Source: Sulfurimonas sp. (GTDB lineage: Bacteria > Campylobacterota > Campylobacteria > Campylobacterales > Sulfurimonadaceae). Taken from it: DNA of 64,000 nt. Positions 37,435 to 46,426 of this stretch are shown here, in pieces. The notes under the pieces were generated by a model. That model had not been told where the DNA came from. It made no database searches and was given only the letters and a program-made list of their open reading frames with translations. Within the stretch, counting starts at the first letter, position 1. The number at the start of each line of letters is the position of its first letter. A program made the translations under genes and the position numbers. The stretch is from contig JAQTZE010000007.1 in the NCBI GenBank assembly GCA_028687935.1, positions 62,001-126,000 on the forward strand. Direction: 5' to 3'.

Positions 37435-39449
37435 ATACTCACCTCTTTTATATCTGCGATTTTGAGGATGCTTTTGTAGATTGAAGCTACCAAAGATTTT
37501 CTATTATTTTTGACAGCCGCGTCTTCTGCGTTTACCATGACATCACTAAAGAACTGATCAAGCTCAGGCTTAAGCCCTAAAAGTGCATCAAGTTCCTCTT
37601 CATAACTGACATATGATTTTACGCTCACTTCATTATAACGTGCGAAGAGTGCACTTTCCGCTGCGTTTTCAAAGAGTTTTGTATCTACACTAAGTACTGC
37701 GCCGAGGTCGATATCTTTTGTAATATTTGCCACACGTTTGAATGTTGAAGAGACCTCTGCAAAACCTTCAGAATCAACAAGCGTATTCAAGGCTTCTATC
37801 TTTTTACCAAGATTTAAAAGTTCACGCTCACCTGAAGCAAGAACTGCCTCTACGATAGAAGGATTTACTTTGAAGTATTGTTTTACACGCTCAAGGAAGA
37901 AGCTCTCAAGTTTTTGCATATCTATCTTCTCATAGCCTGCGCTCAGCATTTTGAGAGTTTCTACAATATCAAACGCAAGATTATGCTCTTTGGTAATACG
38001 GACAAGTCCATTGACCGCGCGACGAAGGGCAAACGGATCACGAGAACCTGTTGGTATCTGGTTGACACTAAAGAGCGCTAAAAGCGTATCAAGCTTGATA
38101 CTCATCGCCACAATCGCACTCAGAGGCGTTGAAGGAAGCGCACTCTCTTCCCCATCTGGTAAATACTGCTCACGGATAGCCGTTGCTACTGCTGCGTTTT
38201 CACCTTGCGCCACTGCATAGTACGCACCCATAAGTCCTTGAAGTTCTGTAAATTCATAGACCATCTCAGAGCTTAAATCTGCTTTTGCTAAAGCGATAGC
38301 ACGCAAAAGATCTTCTTTGCTCGCAGCAGGTTTATAGGTATCAAAAAGTGCCAAAGCAATCTTCTCTTCGCGTTTTATCTTATCCGCAACACTTCCAAGA
38401 CCTTTGAAAAACGCAACCTTCTCAAGCGCAGTTGTGCTGAGACCATTTTTGAGGTCATTATCATAAAAGAAGAGTCCATCAGCCAAACGCGGGCGCAGTA
38501 CTCTCTCGTTTCCTTCTACAACTTTTGAGAAATCATTTGTGAGTGCGTTTGAAACAACCACAAATTTATTGATAAGTTTGCCCTCTTGAAAAACAGGGAA
38601 ATATCTCTGGTGCTCTTTCATTGAGACGATGATAACTTCTGGAGGGAGTCTCAAAAATGCTTCGTCAAAAGAGCCTAAAAGTGGCGTAGGATTTTCTGTG
38701 ATAGCTACGACTTCATCAAGCAGGTCAGCATCGACTTCGATTGTGATGCCATTTTCTTTTTCAAGTCTACTAAACGCAGCCAAAATATCTTCACGTCTTT
38801 GCTCTGGATAGAGTGTCACCCCACCCTTTTTGAGTATCTCAAAATACTCTTTTGCTCCAGCAACAGGAGTCGCTTCAAAGTTGCTGATACGGTGTACAAA
38901 AGTATGTTTTGCTGAGCGAACTCCAAAAAGTTCTACAGCAACAAGCTCATCGTCAAAAAGGACATTGACCCATCTGATAGGACGAATAAAGCTTTCACTC
39001 ATACTTCCCCATCGCATAGATTTACCAAAGTCAAGTGAAGTGATCCACGCTTGTAATATCTCAGCTAAAAGCTCAGTTGAAGGTCGTCCTTTGAGATCTT
39101 TTTTATAGTAAAGCACCTCTTTGCCATCTTTTTCTGCTGAGCCTATCTCTTCAAGTGAAACGCCGCATTTTCTTGCAAAACCTTCAGCCGCAGGAGTCAC
39201 TTTACCGTCTTTAAACGCAACACTCAAAGGAGCACCAAAGAACTCTTCTACGCTGTCCTCTTGCGAAGTTTTAAACTCATTGTGCCAAATCACCAAACGT
39301 CTTGGAGTATAGTAAAACTCAAACTCGCCAAAAAGAGAGTAACTCTCTAAAATAGCAGCATATTTTTTCTCAATATTTTTTAATTCTTTTAAAAGGGGAA
39401 CCGCAGGAAGCTCTTCAACGCCTATCTCAATCAGTAATGGTTTCAACAT
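37431..39449 (-). CDS. glyS: Glycyl-tRNA synthetase beta subunit
   Basis: 672 residues, beta chain of the bacterial alpha2beta2 enzyme. N-terminal LLIEIGVEELPAVPL, RRLVIWHNEF, SKSMRWGSMSESFIRPIRW-type core, ENPTPLLGSFDEAFLRLPPEVIIVSMKEHQRYFPVF, and RPRLADGLFFYDNDLK are all diagnostic of GlyS. The catalytic alpha subunit (glyQ) is not in the window, which is usual for this phylum. Confidence 0.97.
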   Translation of the reverse strand: MLKPLLIEIGVEELPAVPLLKELKNIEKKYAAILESYSLFGEFEFYYTPRRLVIWHNEFKTSQEDSVEEFFGAPLSVAFKDGKVTPAAEGFARKCGVSLEEIGSAEKDGKEVLYYKKDLKGRPSTELLAEILQAWITSLDFGKSMRWGSMSESFIRPIRWVNVLFDDELVAVELFGVRSAKHTFVHRISNFEATPVAGAKEYFEILKKGGVTLYPEQRREDILAAFSRLEKENGITIEVDADLLDEVVAITENPTPLLGSFDEAFLRLPPEVIIVSMKEHQRYFPVFQEGKLINKFVVVSNALTNDFSKVVEGNERVLRPRLADGLFFYDNDLKNGLSTTALEKVAFFKGLGSVADKIKREEKIALALFDTYKPAASKEDLLRAIALAKADLSSEMVYEFTELQGLMGAYYAVAQGENAAVATAIREQYLPDGEESALPSTPLSAIVAMSIKLDTLLALFSVNQIPTGSRDPFALRRAVNGLVRITKEHNLAFDIVETLKMLSAGYEKIDMQKLESFFLERVKQYFKVNPSIVEAVLASGERELLNLGKKIEALNTLVDSEGFAEVSSTFKRVANITKDIDLGAVLSVDTKLFENAAESALFARYNEVSVKSYVSYEEELDALLGLKPELDQFFSDVMVNAEDAAVKNNRKSLVASIYKSILKIADIKEVSI

Positions 39450-39543
39450 ATCATAATCTCTTTGTATTGTAATTGCCGCGATTTTATCTATTTTTTGGTT
39501 AAAAAGTGCTGTTTAATCCTTTTTATATTATCATTATCCATCA

Positions 39544-41520
39544 ATGAATTGGACATCACTTTTGTATAAAATACTTTTATTTCTTCTACTCACAAACTTT
39601 CTCTATGCTATTCCAACAATTACTATTGATACTCAAGAGCTAAAAATAGATAATTTTACACTCGAATATTTTACCGATAATGCAGAAAACTTGACTATTA
39701 CAGATCTCAAAAACAGTTATTTTACAAATATTGCTCATAGTAATATCTCTTTTAAAATTAGTAATCCAGTAGCATGGTTACGATTTAATATTCACAATAA
39801 CACAAATAAAAGCAGAATATTTTATCTGCATAACCATTTTGGATATCTCTCCACTCAATTGGATTTTTATGAAATAGATTCAAAAAAAATCTCGCAAGAA
39901 TTAAATATAGACTTTAATAATGTTGCAGATTCTCAAAAAAAAATGTATGCAGCAGATGCGATTTTTAACATTTATTTAGAAGCAAATCAAACCAAAACCA
40001 TCTATATAAAAAGTAAAATGAACGATATCCATATCATGCACTATGTACTCTATGATTTACAATCATCAAGAAAAAATCTCAGCAGCAAAAACACCTATGA
40101 ACTCATATTTGTTGGGATATTCATAGGATTAACACTCTATTATTTGATACTTGCTATTGCTACTAGATACAAAGAGTATATATATTTCATACTCTTTTTA
40201 TTAAGTGTTACATCTTGGGAGCTCCAAATATCAGGTTCCTTAGCGCGGAGTATAGGCTTTTACTATAATACAGACACTATCTATTTCGCTCTTATATTAT
40301 TAGCAGTGCCCGTTTTTTTGATGCAGTTTTTCAAAACAATTCTCATCACAAAAGTCAAATATCCTTTACTAGAAAAACTTTTTAACTCTGTTATTTTTCT
40401 CTTTTTAGCTCTTTTATTACTAGGTATTTTCTCTCCTCAAATCGCCATAAGTCTTGGCACATATCTCTTCATCTACATGTTTATTATTTTATTTATAGCA
40501 AGCTATATCTTGATAAAAAAAGCCGATCCATTGGCTCTATACTTTTTGATAGGAAATAGTTTATTTTCCATTTTAGCCTTTATCAGTGATCTCTTTTATC
40601 TGGGTTATTTGAGATACAATATTTTCATCTTTCACGCTGTCAATGTGGGCTTGCTAATAGAATTTGTCGCGCTTGGATTTATGCTTTCTTGGAAAGTGCG
40701 CCAATATCAAAGTGATGAAACAGAACTATCAATACAAAAAGAACTCCGAATAATCAATGAAGCACTTGAAGTAAAAATTGAGCAAGAGCTCAAACTCTCT
40801 CAAGAAAAAGATAAAGCGATGTTCGCACAAAGAAAGATGGCAAGTATGGGCGAGATGATAGAAAATATCGCACATCAATGGAGACAACCACTCTCAGAAG
40901 TAAATGCCTGCGTTTTGGCAATAGACACAATCGTCTATCAACAATATAAAAGTGATGATGCAATAGAAAAAGAACTTAAAAATATAGAAAATCTTACAAA
41001 ATACATGTCTGATACTATTGATCATTTCAAAAACTTTTTTGACAATAATAAAACAAAAAAATATTTCAAACTTGAAGATTTACTGAACAGTTCTCTTTTG
41101 CTTTTACAAAATGAGTTTAACAAAAATTCTATAGAAGTCATCAAAGACATTCGAACGAATATTCAGTATAAGGGGTATATGGACGAGCTGCAACAAGTAC
41201 TGCTTATCCTCTTCAATAATGCCCGTGATGTCTTTCTTGCAAGAAATATCCAAAATCCTACACTTGTCATAACTATCAGCACGACAGCCAAAGATATTTT
41301 GATTTCTATTTGGGATAATGGGAAAGGGATTGATGAAGATATTATCGACAAAATCTTTGATCCTTATTTTAGTACCAAGCATAAAGCCAAAGGAACTGGC
41401 TTAGGTTTATATATGTCAAAAGTTATTATTGAAGATAGTATGCGAGGAAAAATAAGTGTCAAAAATTCAAAAGTCGGGGCATGTTTTTCTATTTTACTCC
41501 CCATTGAAAAGGAACTTTAA
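39544..41520 (+). CDS. 7TMR-DISM sensor histidine kinase
   Basis: A 658-residue membrane kinase. The signal peptide is followed by a periplasmic DISMED2-like carbohydrate-binding domain (NPVAWLRFNIHNNTNKSRIFYLH), seven TM helices (about 180-385), a coiled coil and the kinase. Kinase motifs: MASMGEMIENIAHQWRQPLSEVNA (H-box), NNARDVF (N-box), IWDNGKGID (G1), FDPYFSTKHKAKGTGLGLYMSK (F/G2). All boxes are intact. Its stop overlaps the ATG of the response regulator by one base (TAATG). Confidence 0.92.
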   Translation: MNWTSLLYKILLFLLLTNFLYAIPTITIDTQELKIDNFTLEYFTDNAENLTITDLKNSYFTNIAHSNISFKISNPVAWLRFNIHNNTNKSRIFYLHNHFGYLSTQLDFYEIDSKKISQELNIDFNNVADSQKKMYAADAIFNIYLEANQTKTIYIKSKMNDIHIMHYVLYDLQSSRKNLSSKNTYELIFVGIFIGLTLYYLILAIATRYKEYIYFILFLLSVTSWELQISGSLARSIGFYYNTDTIYFALILLAVPVFLMQFFKTILITKVKYPLLEKLFNSVIFLFLALLLLGIFSPQIAISLGTYLFIYMFIILFIASYILIKKADPLALYFLIGNSLFSILAFISDLFYLGYLRYNIFIFHAVNVGLLIEFVALGFMLSWKVRQYQSDETELSIQKELRIINEALEVKIEQELKLSQEKDKAMFAQRKMASMGEMIENIAHQWRQPLSEVNACVLAIDTIVYQQYKSDDAIEKELKNIENLTKYMSDTIDHFKNFFDNNKTKKYFKLEDLLNSSLLLLQNEFNKNSIEVIKDIRTNIQYKGYMDELQQVLLILFNNARDVFLARNIQNPTLVITISTTAKDILISIWDNGKGIDEDIIDKIFDPYFSTKHKAKGTGLGLYMSKVIIEDSMRGKISVKNSKVGACFSILLPIEKEL

Positions 41521-42209
41521 TGGAAGAAGCAAAAAATTACAGCGTTTTATATGTAGAAGATGAAGTTGATATCAGAGCAAAATATTCACTCTATCTCAAG
41601 CGTTTTTTTAAAAATGTTTATGAAGCCGGTGATGGGAAAGAAGCCTACAAAATATATAAAGAGAAAAAGCCTGACATCATGGTTATTGATATCCATTTAC
41701 CGCTTATGAGTGGTTTGGAACTTTTGAGAATGATTAGAGTAAACGACCACAATACAAAAGCCATCATGCTCACTGCTCACTCAGATACCAAATATTTACT
41801 GGATTCTATAGAACTACGATTGACAAAATATCTTATCAAGCCTGTGGATAGAGAGACCTTACATGGTGCGCTCATGTTAGCCACAGAAGAGCTTACAAAA
41901 TTTAATAGTTATTCAAGACAATTGCTTAACTTCCATGATGGGTATCGTTGGGATTGTAATTCAAGAGAACTTTTTTGCGAGAATGAGCTTGTCTCTTTGA
42001 CAAAAAATGAGACAGAATTTTTCTCACTCCTTGCACTCAGACCAAACCAAACAATCTCTTATGACAATATTTGCTATACAATTTGGCCTGATGATATTAA
42101 CGATAAGCACTCAGCGCTTAAGACACTTGTCAAAGGCTTACGTAAAAAACTCCCCGAGGAGACGCTTGAGAATATCCGCTCCTCTGGCTATAAACTCAAT
42201 ATCGTTTAA
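41520..42209 (+). CDS. OmpR-type response regulator, partner of the 7TMR-DISM kinase
   Basis: Receiver domain with VLYVEDEVD, the phospho-acceptor in IMVIDIHLPLMSG and the Lys in YLIKPVDRETL, then a winged-helix domain (VSLTKNETEFFSLLALRPNQTIS, LKTLVKGLRKKLPEETLENI, SSGYKLNIV). 229 residues. Translationally coupled to its kinase. The superoxide reductase downstream has its own leader, so it need not be in this unit. Confidence 0.9.
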   Translation: MEEAKNYSVLYVEDEVDIRAKYSLYLKRFFKNVYEAGDGKEAYKIYKEKKPDIMVIDIHLPLMSGLELLRMIRVNDHNTKAIMLTAHSDTKYLLDSIELRLTKYLIKPVDRETLHGALMLATEELTKFNSYSRQLLNFHDGYRWDCNSRELFCENELVSLTKNETEFFSLLALRPNQTISYDNICYTIWPDDINDKHSALKTLVKGLRKKLPEETLENIRSSGYKLNIV

Positions 42210-42274
42210 AATAAAAAAAAACTTAAATAAGACAAATATACTCTTGTTTATGTTAATCTAAAAGTTTTACGAGT

Positions 42275-42280
42275 TACAAT
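42275..42280 (+). promoter_or_regulatory. -10 element for the superoxide reductase gene
   Basis: TACAAT in the context GAGTTACAATGC, 32 nt upstream of the ATG at 42,313, followed by the ribosome-binding site AAAGGAAT. Confidence 0.45.
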
Positions 42281-42312
42281 GCTGCAAATTAAATAAACCA
42301 AAAGGAATCCAT

Positions 42313-42699
42313 ATGCCAAAGATTAACAAATATGTTGATATCGACACTGTAGAAAGAGAAGCTAAAAAAGACTTAATTGACCGTCACTCTCCATTTATTC
42401 ACTGTGCAGAGACTGCAAAAGCTGGTGAGCCATTTGAAGTAACTGTAAAAATGGGTAACGAATATACGCATCCAGATGATTTTGATCACTATATCGAATC
42501 AGTAACTCTTTTCAACGGTGAGACTAAGTTAGCACAAGCTACTTATGTTCCTGGAACTCTTGGAAATGTTAAAGCACACAACACTACAACTTTTACTATC
42601 ATACCAACTGGTAAAAAACTTACTCTTATCGCTCATGGTTACTGTACTAAACACGGTGTTTGGGAAGGTACTCCTGTTGAAGTAACTGTAGAAGGTTAA
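42313..42699 (+). CDS. Superoxide reductase, desulfoferrodoxin/neelaredoxin family
   Basis: Reduces superoxide to peroxide at a mononuclear Fe(His)4Cys centre. The 128-residue single domain shows the ligands in order: RHSPFIH (His25), EYTHPDDFDHYI (His53, His59) and GYCTKHGVWEG (Cys111, His114). The Glu-Lys pair before the first His in classical enzymes is Asp-Arg here. No N-terminal rubredoxin-like domain, so it is the one-iron type. Own promoter and a strong terminator, so monocistronic and probably well expressed. Confidence 0.85.
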   Translation: MPKINKYVDIDTVEREAKKDLIDRHSPFIHCAETAKAGEPFEVTVKMGNEYTHPDDFDHYIESVTLFNGETKLAQATYVPGTLGNVKAHNTTTFTIIPTGKKLTLIAHGYCTKHGVWEGTPVEVTVEG

Positions 42700-42708
42700 T
42701 TTTTATCA

Positions 42709-42737
42709 TTATAAAACCCTCCAATGGGGTTTTATAA
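42709..42737 (+). terminator. Intrinsic terminator between convergent genes
   Basis: Perfect 11-bp stem TTATAAAACCC / GGGTTTTATAA with a 7-nt loop, then CTTTT. It lies 10 nt after the superoxide reductase stop and is symmetrical enough to also stop the convergent EAL gene. Confidence 0.85.
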
Positions 42738-42752
42738 CTTTTAATACTTACT

Positions 42753-44303
42753 CTATTTCTTCTTTAAATAAATCGAAGGTTCATCAATATAGTAACCTTG
42801 TGAATAATCAATCCCTAATTCTCTCACCTTATCCATTACCATACTTGAATGGACATACTCTGCTACCGTTTTTATACCTAATTTTTTGGCAAATTCAACA
42901 ATAGTCTCCACTACAATGTAAGCAGTATTATCTACATCGATATCTCTTATGATCGCTCCATCTATTTTAATATAGTCTGGGTTCATCTTTGTAAGGTAAG
43001 AGAAATTTGAATAGCCGTTTCCAAAATCATCTATCGCTATTTTGGCTCCAAAACGTCTCACTTCACTAATAAAACGCGTAACTTTTTGGAAATCTTGTAT
43101 AGCTTCTGATTCTAAAATCTCAAAAGTCACACGTGATGATGCAGAAGATGTTTTTAACTTCTCCATAATATAATAATAGATCTCTTCATTCATAATATCA
43201 TCGATAGAGAGGTTGATACTAAACTCAAAATTATTCTCTTCAAACATCTCAAAAGATTTATCGATGATTATTCTTGTGACCGTACTGTAAACTTTAATAT
43301 TTTTTGCCACAGGTATAAAGAGTAAAGGAGAGAGAATTTTTTCGTTTGCATCAAGCAGTCTTGCCAAGCATTCATATTTGACAATCTTCTGCGTTTTAGT
43401 ATCCATTATCGCTTGGAAATAAGGGAAAATTTTCGATTTATGCACAGCATCTCGTACGATTCCTGAGAGATAAAGATTACGTTCATATTCGAGTTCAAAA
43501 TTCATTCTGTTTTCATAAATCCAAAAAGGAGCACCGATCTGTTTTGCATATTTTAAAGCCATAGATACTTTTGAAAATATATTGTTTATTTGACTATTGA
43601 CACATGAAGCCATCGTCAAATCTAGATAAATATCTGTCCCTTGATAGACAATTTTGATATCTTGTATTTTTTTATACAGTTCTGAGAGATGCTCTTTGAG
43701 TTCATAAAATCCGAGACTATGATTGAGTACAACAGCGAATTCATCGCCTGTGAGTCTATAGATATTCTCTTGTGTTATCACTTCATTGAGATATTTACCA
43801 CATGCTTCGATGACATAATCTCCGACGATAAAACCATAAAAGTTATTGATAGTTCTGAAGTTATCTATGTTGATAATAATGAGACTAAAATCATCATACT
43901 CATCCAAATCTTTTCTGAGTTTGTACATATTTGGGAGGTTTGTAAGGTGATCCGTAAAATATCTGTTAAAAAGTTTGTCTCTATATTCTTCAAGCGTTGC
44001 GTTTTGATTTTTATTTTGGAGATAAAGTTTATGTACTATTGCATCACTCATCTCTTGCGCATCGTGTTCTGTTTCTACTACAAAGAGTTCTAATGCAGTT
44101 ATAAGTTTGTCATCGTGGTGGAGTAAAACTATTTTAGCTTTTGGAAGAGACTTCATAAGCTGCGTTTTAAGGTTCTGAACCAAGACTGTGTTGTGTAAAA
44201 ACGAAGATATGTGGACAAGTATCCGCTCCTCATACAGCTCCTCAATTTGAGCTATAACATCAGGAACTTCACTTGAAGAAGTGAGAGAAAAACTTTTAAC
44301 CAT
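42753..44303 (-). CDS. GGDEF/EAL-domain protein, probable c-di-GMP phosphodiesterase
   Basis: An N-terminal FIST-like or unknown domain (about 110 residues) precedes a degenerate GGDEF domain (YRLTGDEFAVVL, so TGDEF) and an EAL domain. EAL motifs: KYECLARL (ECL for EAL), FSINLSIDD, FEILESEA, IAIDDFGNGYSNFSYL, DYIKIDG and QGYYIDEP. The metal-binding acidic residues are kept, so hydrolysis is possible while the cyclase is probably dead. I chose the ATG at 44,303, which follows an AAGGAT ribosome-binding site, over an ATG seven codons upstream. Confidence 0.85.
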   Translation of the reverse strand: MVKSFSLTSSSEVPDVIAQIEELYEERILVHISSFLHNTVLVQNLKTQLMKSLPKAKIVLLHHDDKLITALELFVVETEHDAQEMSDAIVHKLYLQNKNQNATLEEYRDKLFNRYFTDHLTNLPNMYKLRKDLDEYDDFSLIIINIDNFRTINNFYGFIVGDYVIEACGKYLNEVITQENIYRLTGDEFAVVLNHSLGFYELKEHLSELYKKIQDIKIVYQGTDIYLDLTMASCVNSQINNIFSKVSMALKYAKQIGAPFWIYENRMNFELEYERNLYLSGIVRDAVHKSKIFPYFQAIMDTKTQKIVKYECLARLLDANEKILSPLLFIPVAKNIKVYSTVTRIIIDKSFEMFEENNFEFSINLSIDDIMNEEIYYYIMEKLKTSSASSRVTFEILESEAIQDFQKVTRFISEVRRFGAKIAIDDFGNGYSNFSYLTKMNPDYIKIDGAIIRDIDVDNTAYIVVETIVEFAKKLGIKTVAEYVHSSMVMDKVRELGIDYSQGYYIDEPSIYLKKK

Positions 44304-44452
44304 AAAAACATCCTTTTTCACCATACGATTAACCTTAAAACAATAATTGCTTTATTCTATCACATTTTTTTTATAAACCATATTTTATCTGTTGCCTTGG
44401 GAAGGAAGATTACCATAGTCAGCCAGATTGAAACAAGGATTTTTAATTTTGA

Positions 44453-44458
44453 TATAAT
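44453..44458 (+). promoter_or_regulatory. -10 element for the 44,511 gene
   Basis: TATAAT in the context TTTTGATATAATGG. It predicts a 5' leader of about 45 nt that contains the hairpin at 44,480-44,497. Confidence 0.55.
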
Positions 44459-44479
44459 GGCGTACATTTCAAACATATC

Positions 44480-44497
44480 ACCCTCATTTATGAGGGT
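44480..44497 (+). promoter_or_regulatory. Perfect hairpin in the 5' leader
   Basis: ACCCTCA / TGAGGGT with a TTTA loop (7-bp perfect stem), ending 13 nt before the ATG at 44,511. No U-tract follows, so it is not an ordinary terminator. It could control translation by masking the ribosome-binding site, or be an operator. Confidence 0.5.
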
Positions 44498-44510
44498 AAA
44501 AAGAGCATAG

Positions 44511-45623
44511 ATGGGTATAGTAATAATCGATTCTCTCATAGTCTTATATATATTTGTTCTATACAAATCATTTAATACAAAAGTTTCTCAAATCACATCA
44601 ATGAGATATTTCAAGCTAGCAAATTTCAACGGAAAAGTTATTCTGGCTGTATCACTTCTTGTATTGGCTGCACTGCTTATCATTCATGGTGGCGTTTATT
44701 GGGGCATTTCACTCTTTGCTACTGTATTTTCTTTTCTTGGCTTTCTCTCTCATGTCCCACTTGATGAACGTATAGAGACCTATATAGAACAAGTTGTCGT
44801 GATAAGTATATTTATACTTTTGCCCTATGCAAAATATTCGTATTCAGTGGTTCAAAAATTCAAAGTGCTTTTATTTGATCATTTACTTGAAAAATATAAT
44901 GCCAATATAGAGATTATAAAAGATAAATCATTCCCAGTACTCAATAATTTTATATTTACTAACAATGATTTTTTACATCAGGTAGAGCGAAACCTTGCAA
45001 GTACTGACCTAAAGTATTTTTCCCAAAATAATATTGATGATACATTTTATTTTCCAGAGAAAAATATCTATGTCACAGAATGTACACTCGATATAATAGA
45101 AAAGAGATATAAAATTGACAGCAAAGGCAAGGGAAGATGGAAACGTACCCAGCAAGAGAGCCTCTTTAATGGTTTGGTAATCATCCTCCCAAAAGAGAAA
45201 TACAATCCAGACTCAAAGGTTTCTGAACCTACATTTTTTAGAGTAGACAACACTTCTGCATCCATATCTACTGAGGCAAATCGTGCTTTGAAAAAGCATA
45301 ATATTATTTTAGAACTTTTTTATACATATTATTTTAGAAAAAGTAATGATGTTACCTATGATAATGATAATTTCACTCAAGAACTATTTGAACATTTTGA
45401 TAAAGAATTACAAAACTATGCTCAACAAAATGAGAGTATCAATGCTATAGCTCAAAAAATGAATATCAATTATATTATGGAAGATGGGACAAATATTTAT
45501 CTTTTTCATAAGGAAAATAGTATAGATTTATTTACACTCTATCAAAATCAAAGCGTAGATGGCTCCCTAGAGACTTTTGAAAATGATTTTAAGCTCTTGC
45601 TTGAAATCACGCAAGAGTTTTAG
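44511..45623 (+). CDS. DUF3137-like membrane protein
   Basis: A 370-residue protein with three or four N-terminal hydrophobic helices (residues 1-20, 42-80 and 92-106). A large cytoplasmic domain follows, where KGRWKRTQQESLFNGLVIILPKEKYNP resembles the charged LFKGLF-F core of DUF3137 proteins. Function unknown. Low-G+C and free of the AAACGCA motif, unlike most backbone genes around it. The assignment to DUF3137 is from pattern memory. Confidence 0.55.
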   Translation: MGIVIIDSLIVLYIFVLYKSFNTKVSQITSMRYFKLANFNGKVILAVSLLVLAALLIIHGGVYWGISLFATVFSFLGFLSHVPLDERIETYIEQVVVISIFILLPYAKYSYSVVQKFKVLLFDHLLEKYNANIEIIKDKSFPVLNNFIFTNNDFLHQVERNLASTDLKYFSQNNIDDTFYFPEKNIYVTECTLDIIEKRYKIDSKGKGRWKRTQQESLFNGLVIILPKEKYNPDSKVSEPTFFRVDNTSASISTEANRALKKHNIILELFYTYYFRKSNDVTYDNDNFTQELFEHFDKELQNYAQQNESINAIAQKMNINYIMEDGTNIYLFHKENSIDLFTLYQNQSVDGSLETFENDFKLLLEITQEF

Positions 45624-45643
45624 TTTATAAAGCCAAAAATTGC

Positions 45644-45676
45644 AAGAAAATAGATTTATAGAGCTGCTATTTTCTT
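45644..45676 (+). terminator. Probable terminator after the DUF3137-like gene
   Basis: 10-bp stem AAGAAAATAG / CTATTTTCTT with a 13-nt loop and a following T-rich stretch, 20 nt after the stop codon. Confidence 0.5.
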
Positions 45677-45769
45677 TATTCTCTTGCATCTATATTAGAA
45701 CACTTTAAGCCGAAAACAACCACACTTTAAATATACTCTCAGATATTTTCTTGATTAAAGGCATCGCTG

Positions 45770-46426
45770 TTGAAATCATTTCAAAACCTTATTCTCTTGC
45801 AAAATCTTTATCGTCTTAAGGCGCTTGGGTTTGAGTATGTGGATCATTTCAATATAAATGAAAAGACAACTTTTGATATTCCAAAGAGTCTCAGAGAACT
45901 CAATTCAAATATCAGCACCTGCCATCTCTGTGACCTAAGCAAAGCACGCACACAAAGTATGAGCGGTTTTGGAAATCAAAACGCAGATGTAATGTTTATC
46001 GATTTTTCTGTCTCTCAAACGCAGGATGAGCAGAACAATCATTATGCAGGCAGATCTGGAGAGACCTTAAAAAATATGATTGAAAATGTACTTTTGCTGC
46101 GTTTAGAGGATGTTTTCATAACGCATGCCATCAAATGCAAACCACTTAAATCCAATGTTCCCTCTTCGTCAGAATGGAACTCTTGTAAAAATTATATTTT
46201 TTCACAAATCGATTTCATCAAGCCAAAAGTTATTGTGACTTTAGGTAATGAAGCCTATGCAAAACTCAACTCTGATGAAGAGAATTTTGAGAGCGTGCGT
46301 GGACATGTGATAGATTTTATGGGTGCCAAACTTATCCCAATCTATCACCCGCAGCATTTACTTAGAAATCCAGAACTAAAAAAAGTGACCTTAAACGACT
46401 TAAAAACCATAAAGAGCTTCCTATGA
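45770..46426 (+). CDS. Uracil-DNA glycosylase superfamily, family 4-like
   Basis: 218 residues. The CHLCDLSKARTQSMSGFGN block gives the paired N-terminal Cys and KxR segment of Fe-S family-4 enzymes. AGRSGETLKNMI stands for PF-G--G-LL, FITHAIKCKPL for the N-x-VKCRPP segment with its Cys, and IPIYHPQHLLRNP for the catalytic HP-LLR end. The first motif (usually GE-PG-EE) is eroded to FIDFSVSQTQDEQ, so activity is uncertain. TTG start with AAAGG upstream. Overlaps the next gene by ATGA. Confidence 0.8.
   Translation: MKSFQNLILLQNLYRLKALGFEYVDHFNINEKTTFDIPKSLRELNSNISTCHLCDLSKARTQSMSGFGNQNADVMFIDFSVSQTQDEQNNHYAGRSGETLKNMIENVLLLRLEDVFITHAIKCKPLKSNVPSSSEWNSCKNYIFSQIDFIKPKVIVTLGNEAYAKLNSDEENFESVRGHVIDFMGAKLIPIYHPQHLLRNPELKKVTLNDLKTIKSFL

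Noticed and set aside
42313-42699. SoxZ sulfur-oxidation protein, suggested by size and organism type
   Set aside because: The His/His/His/Cys-His iron-site motifs fit superoxide reductase instead, and no soxY neighbour exists.
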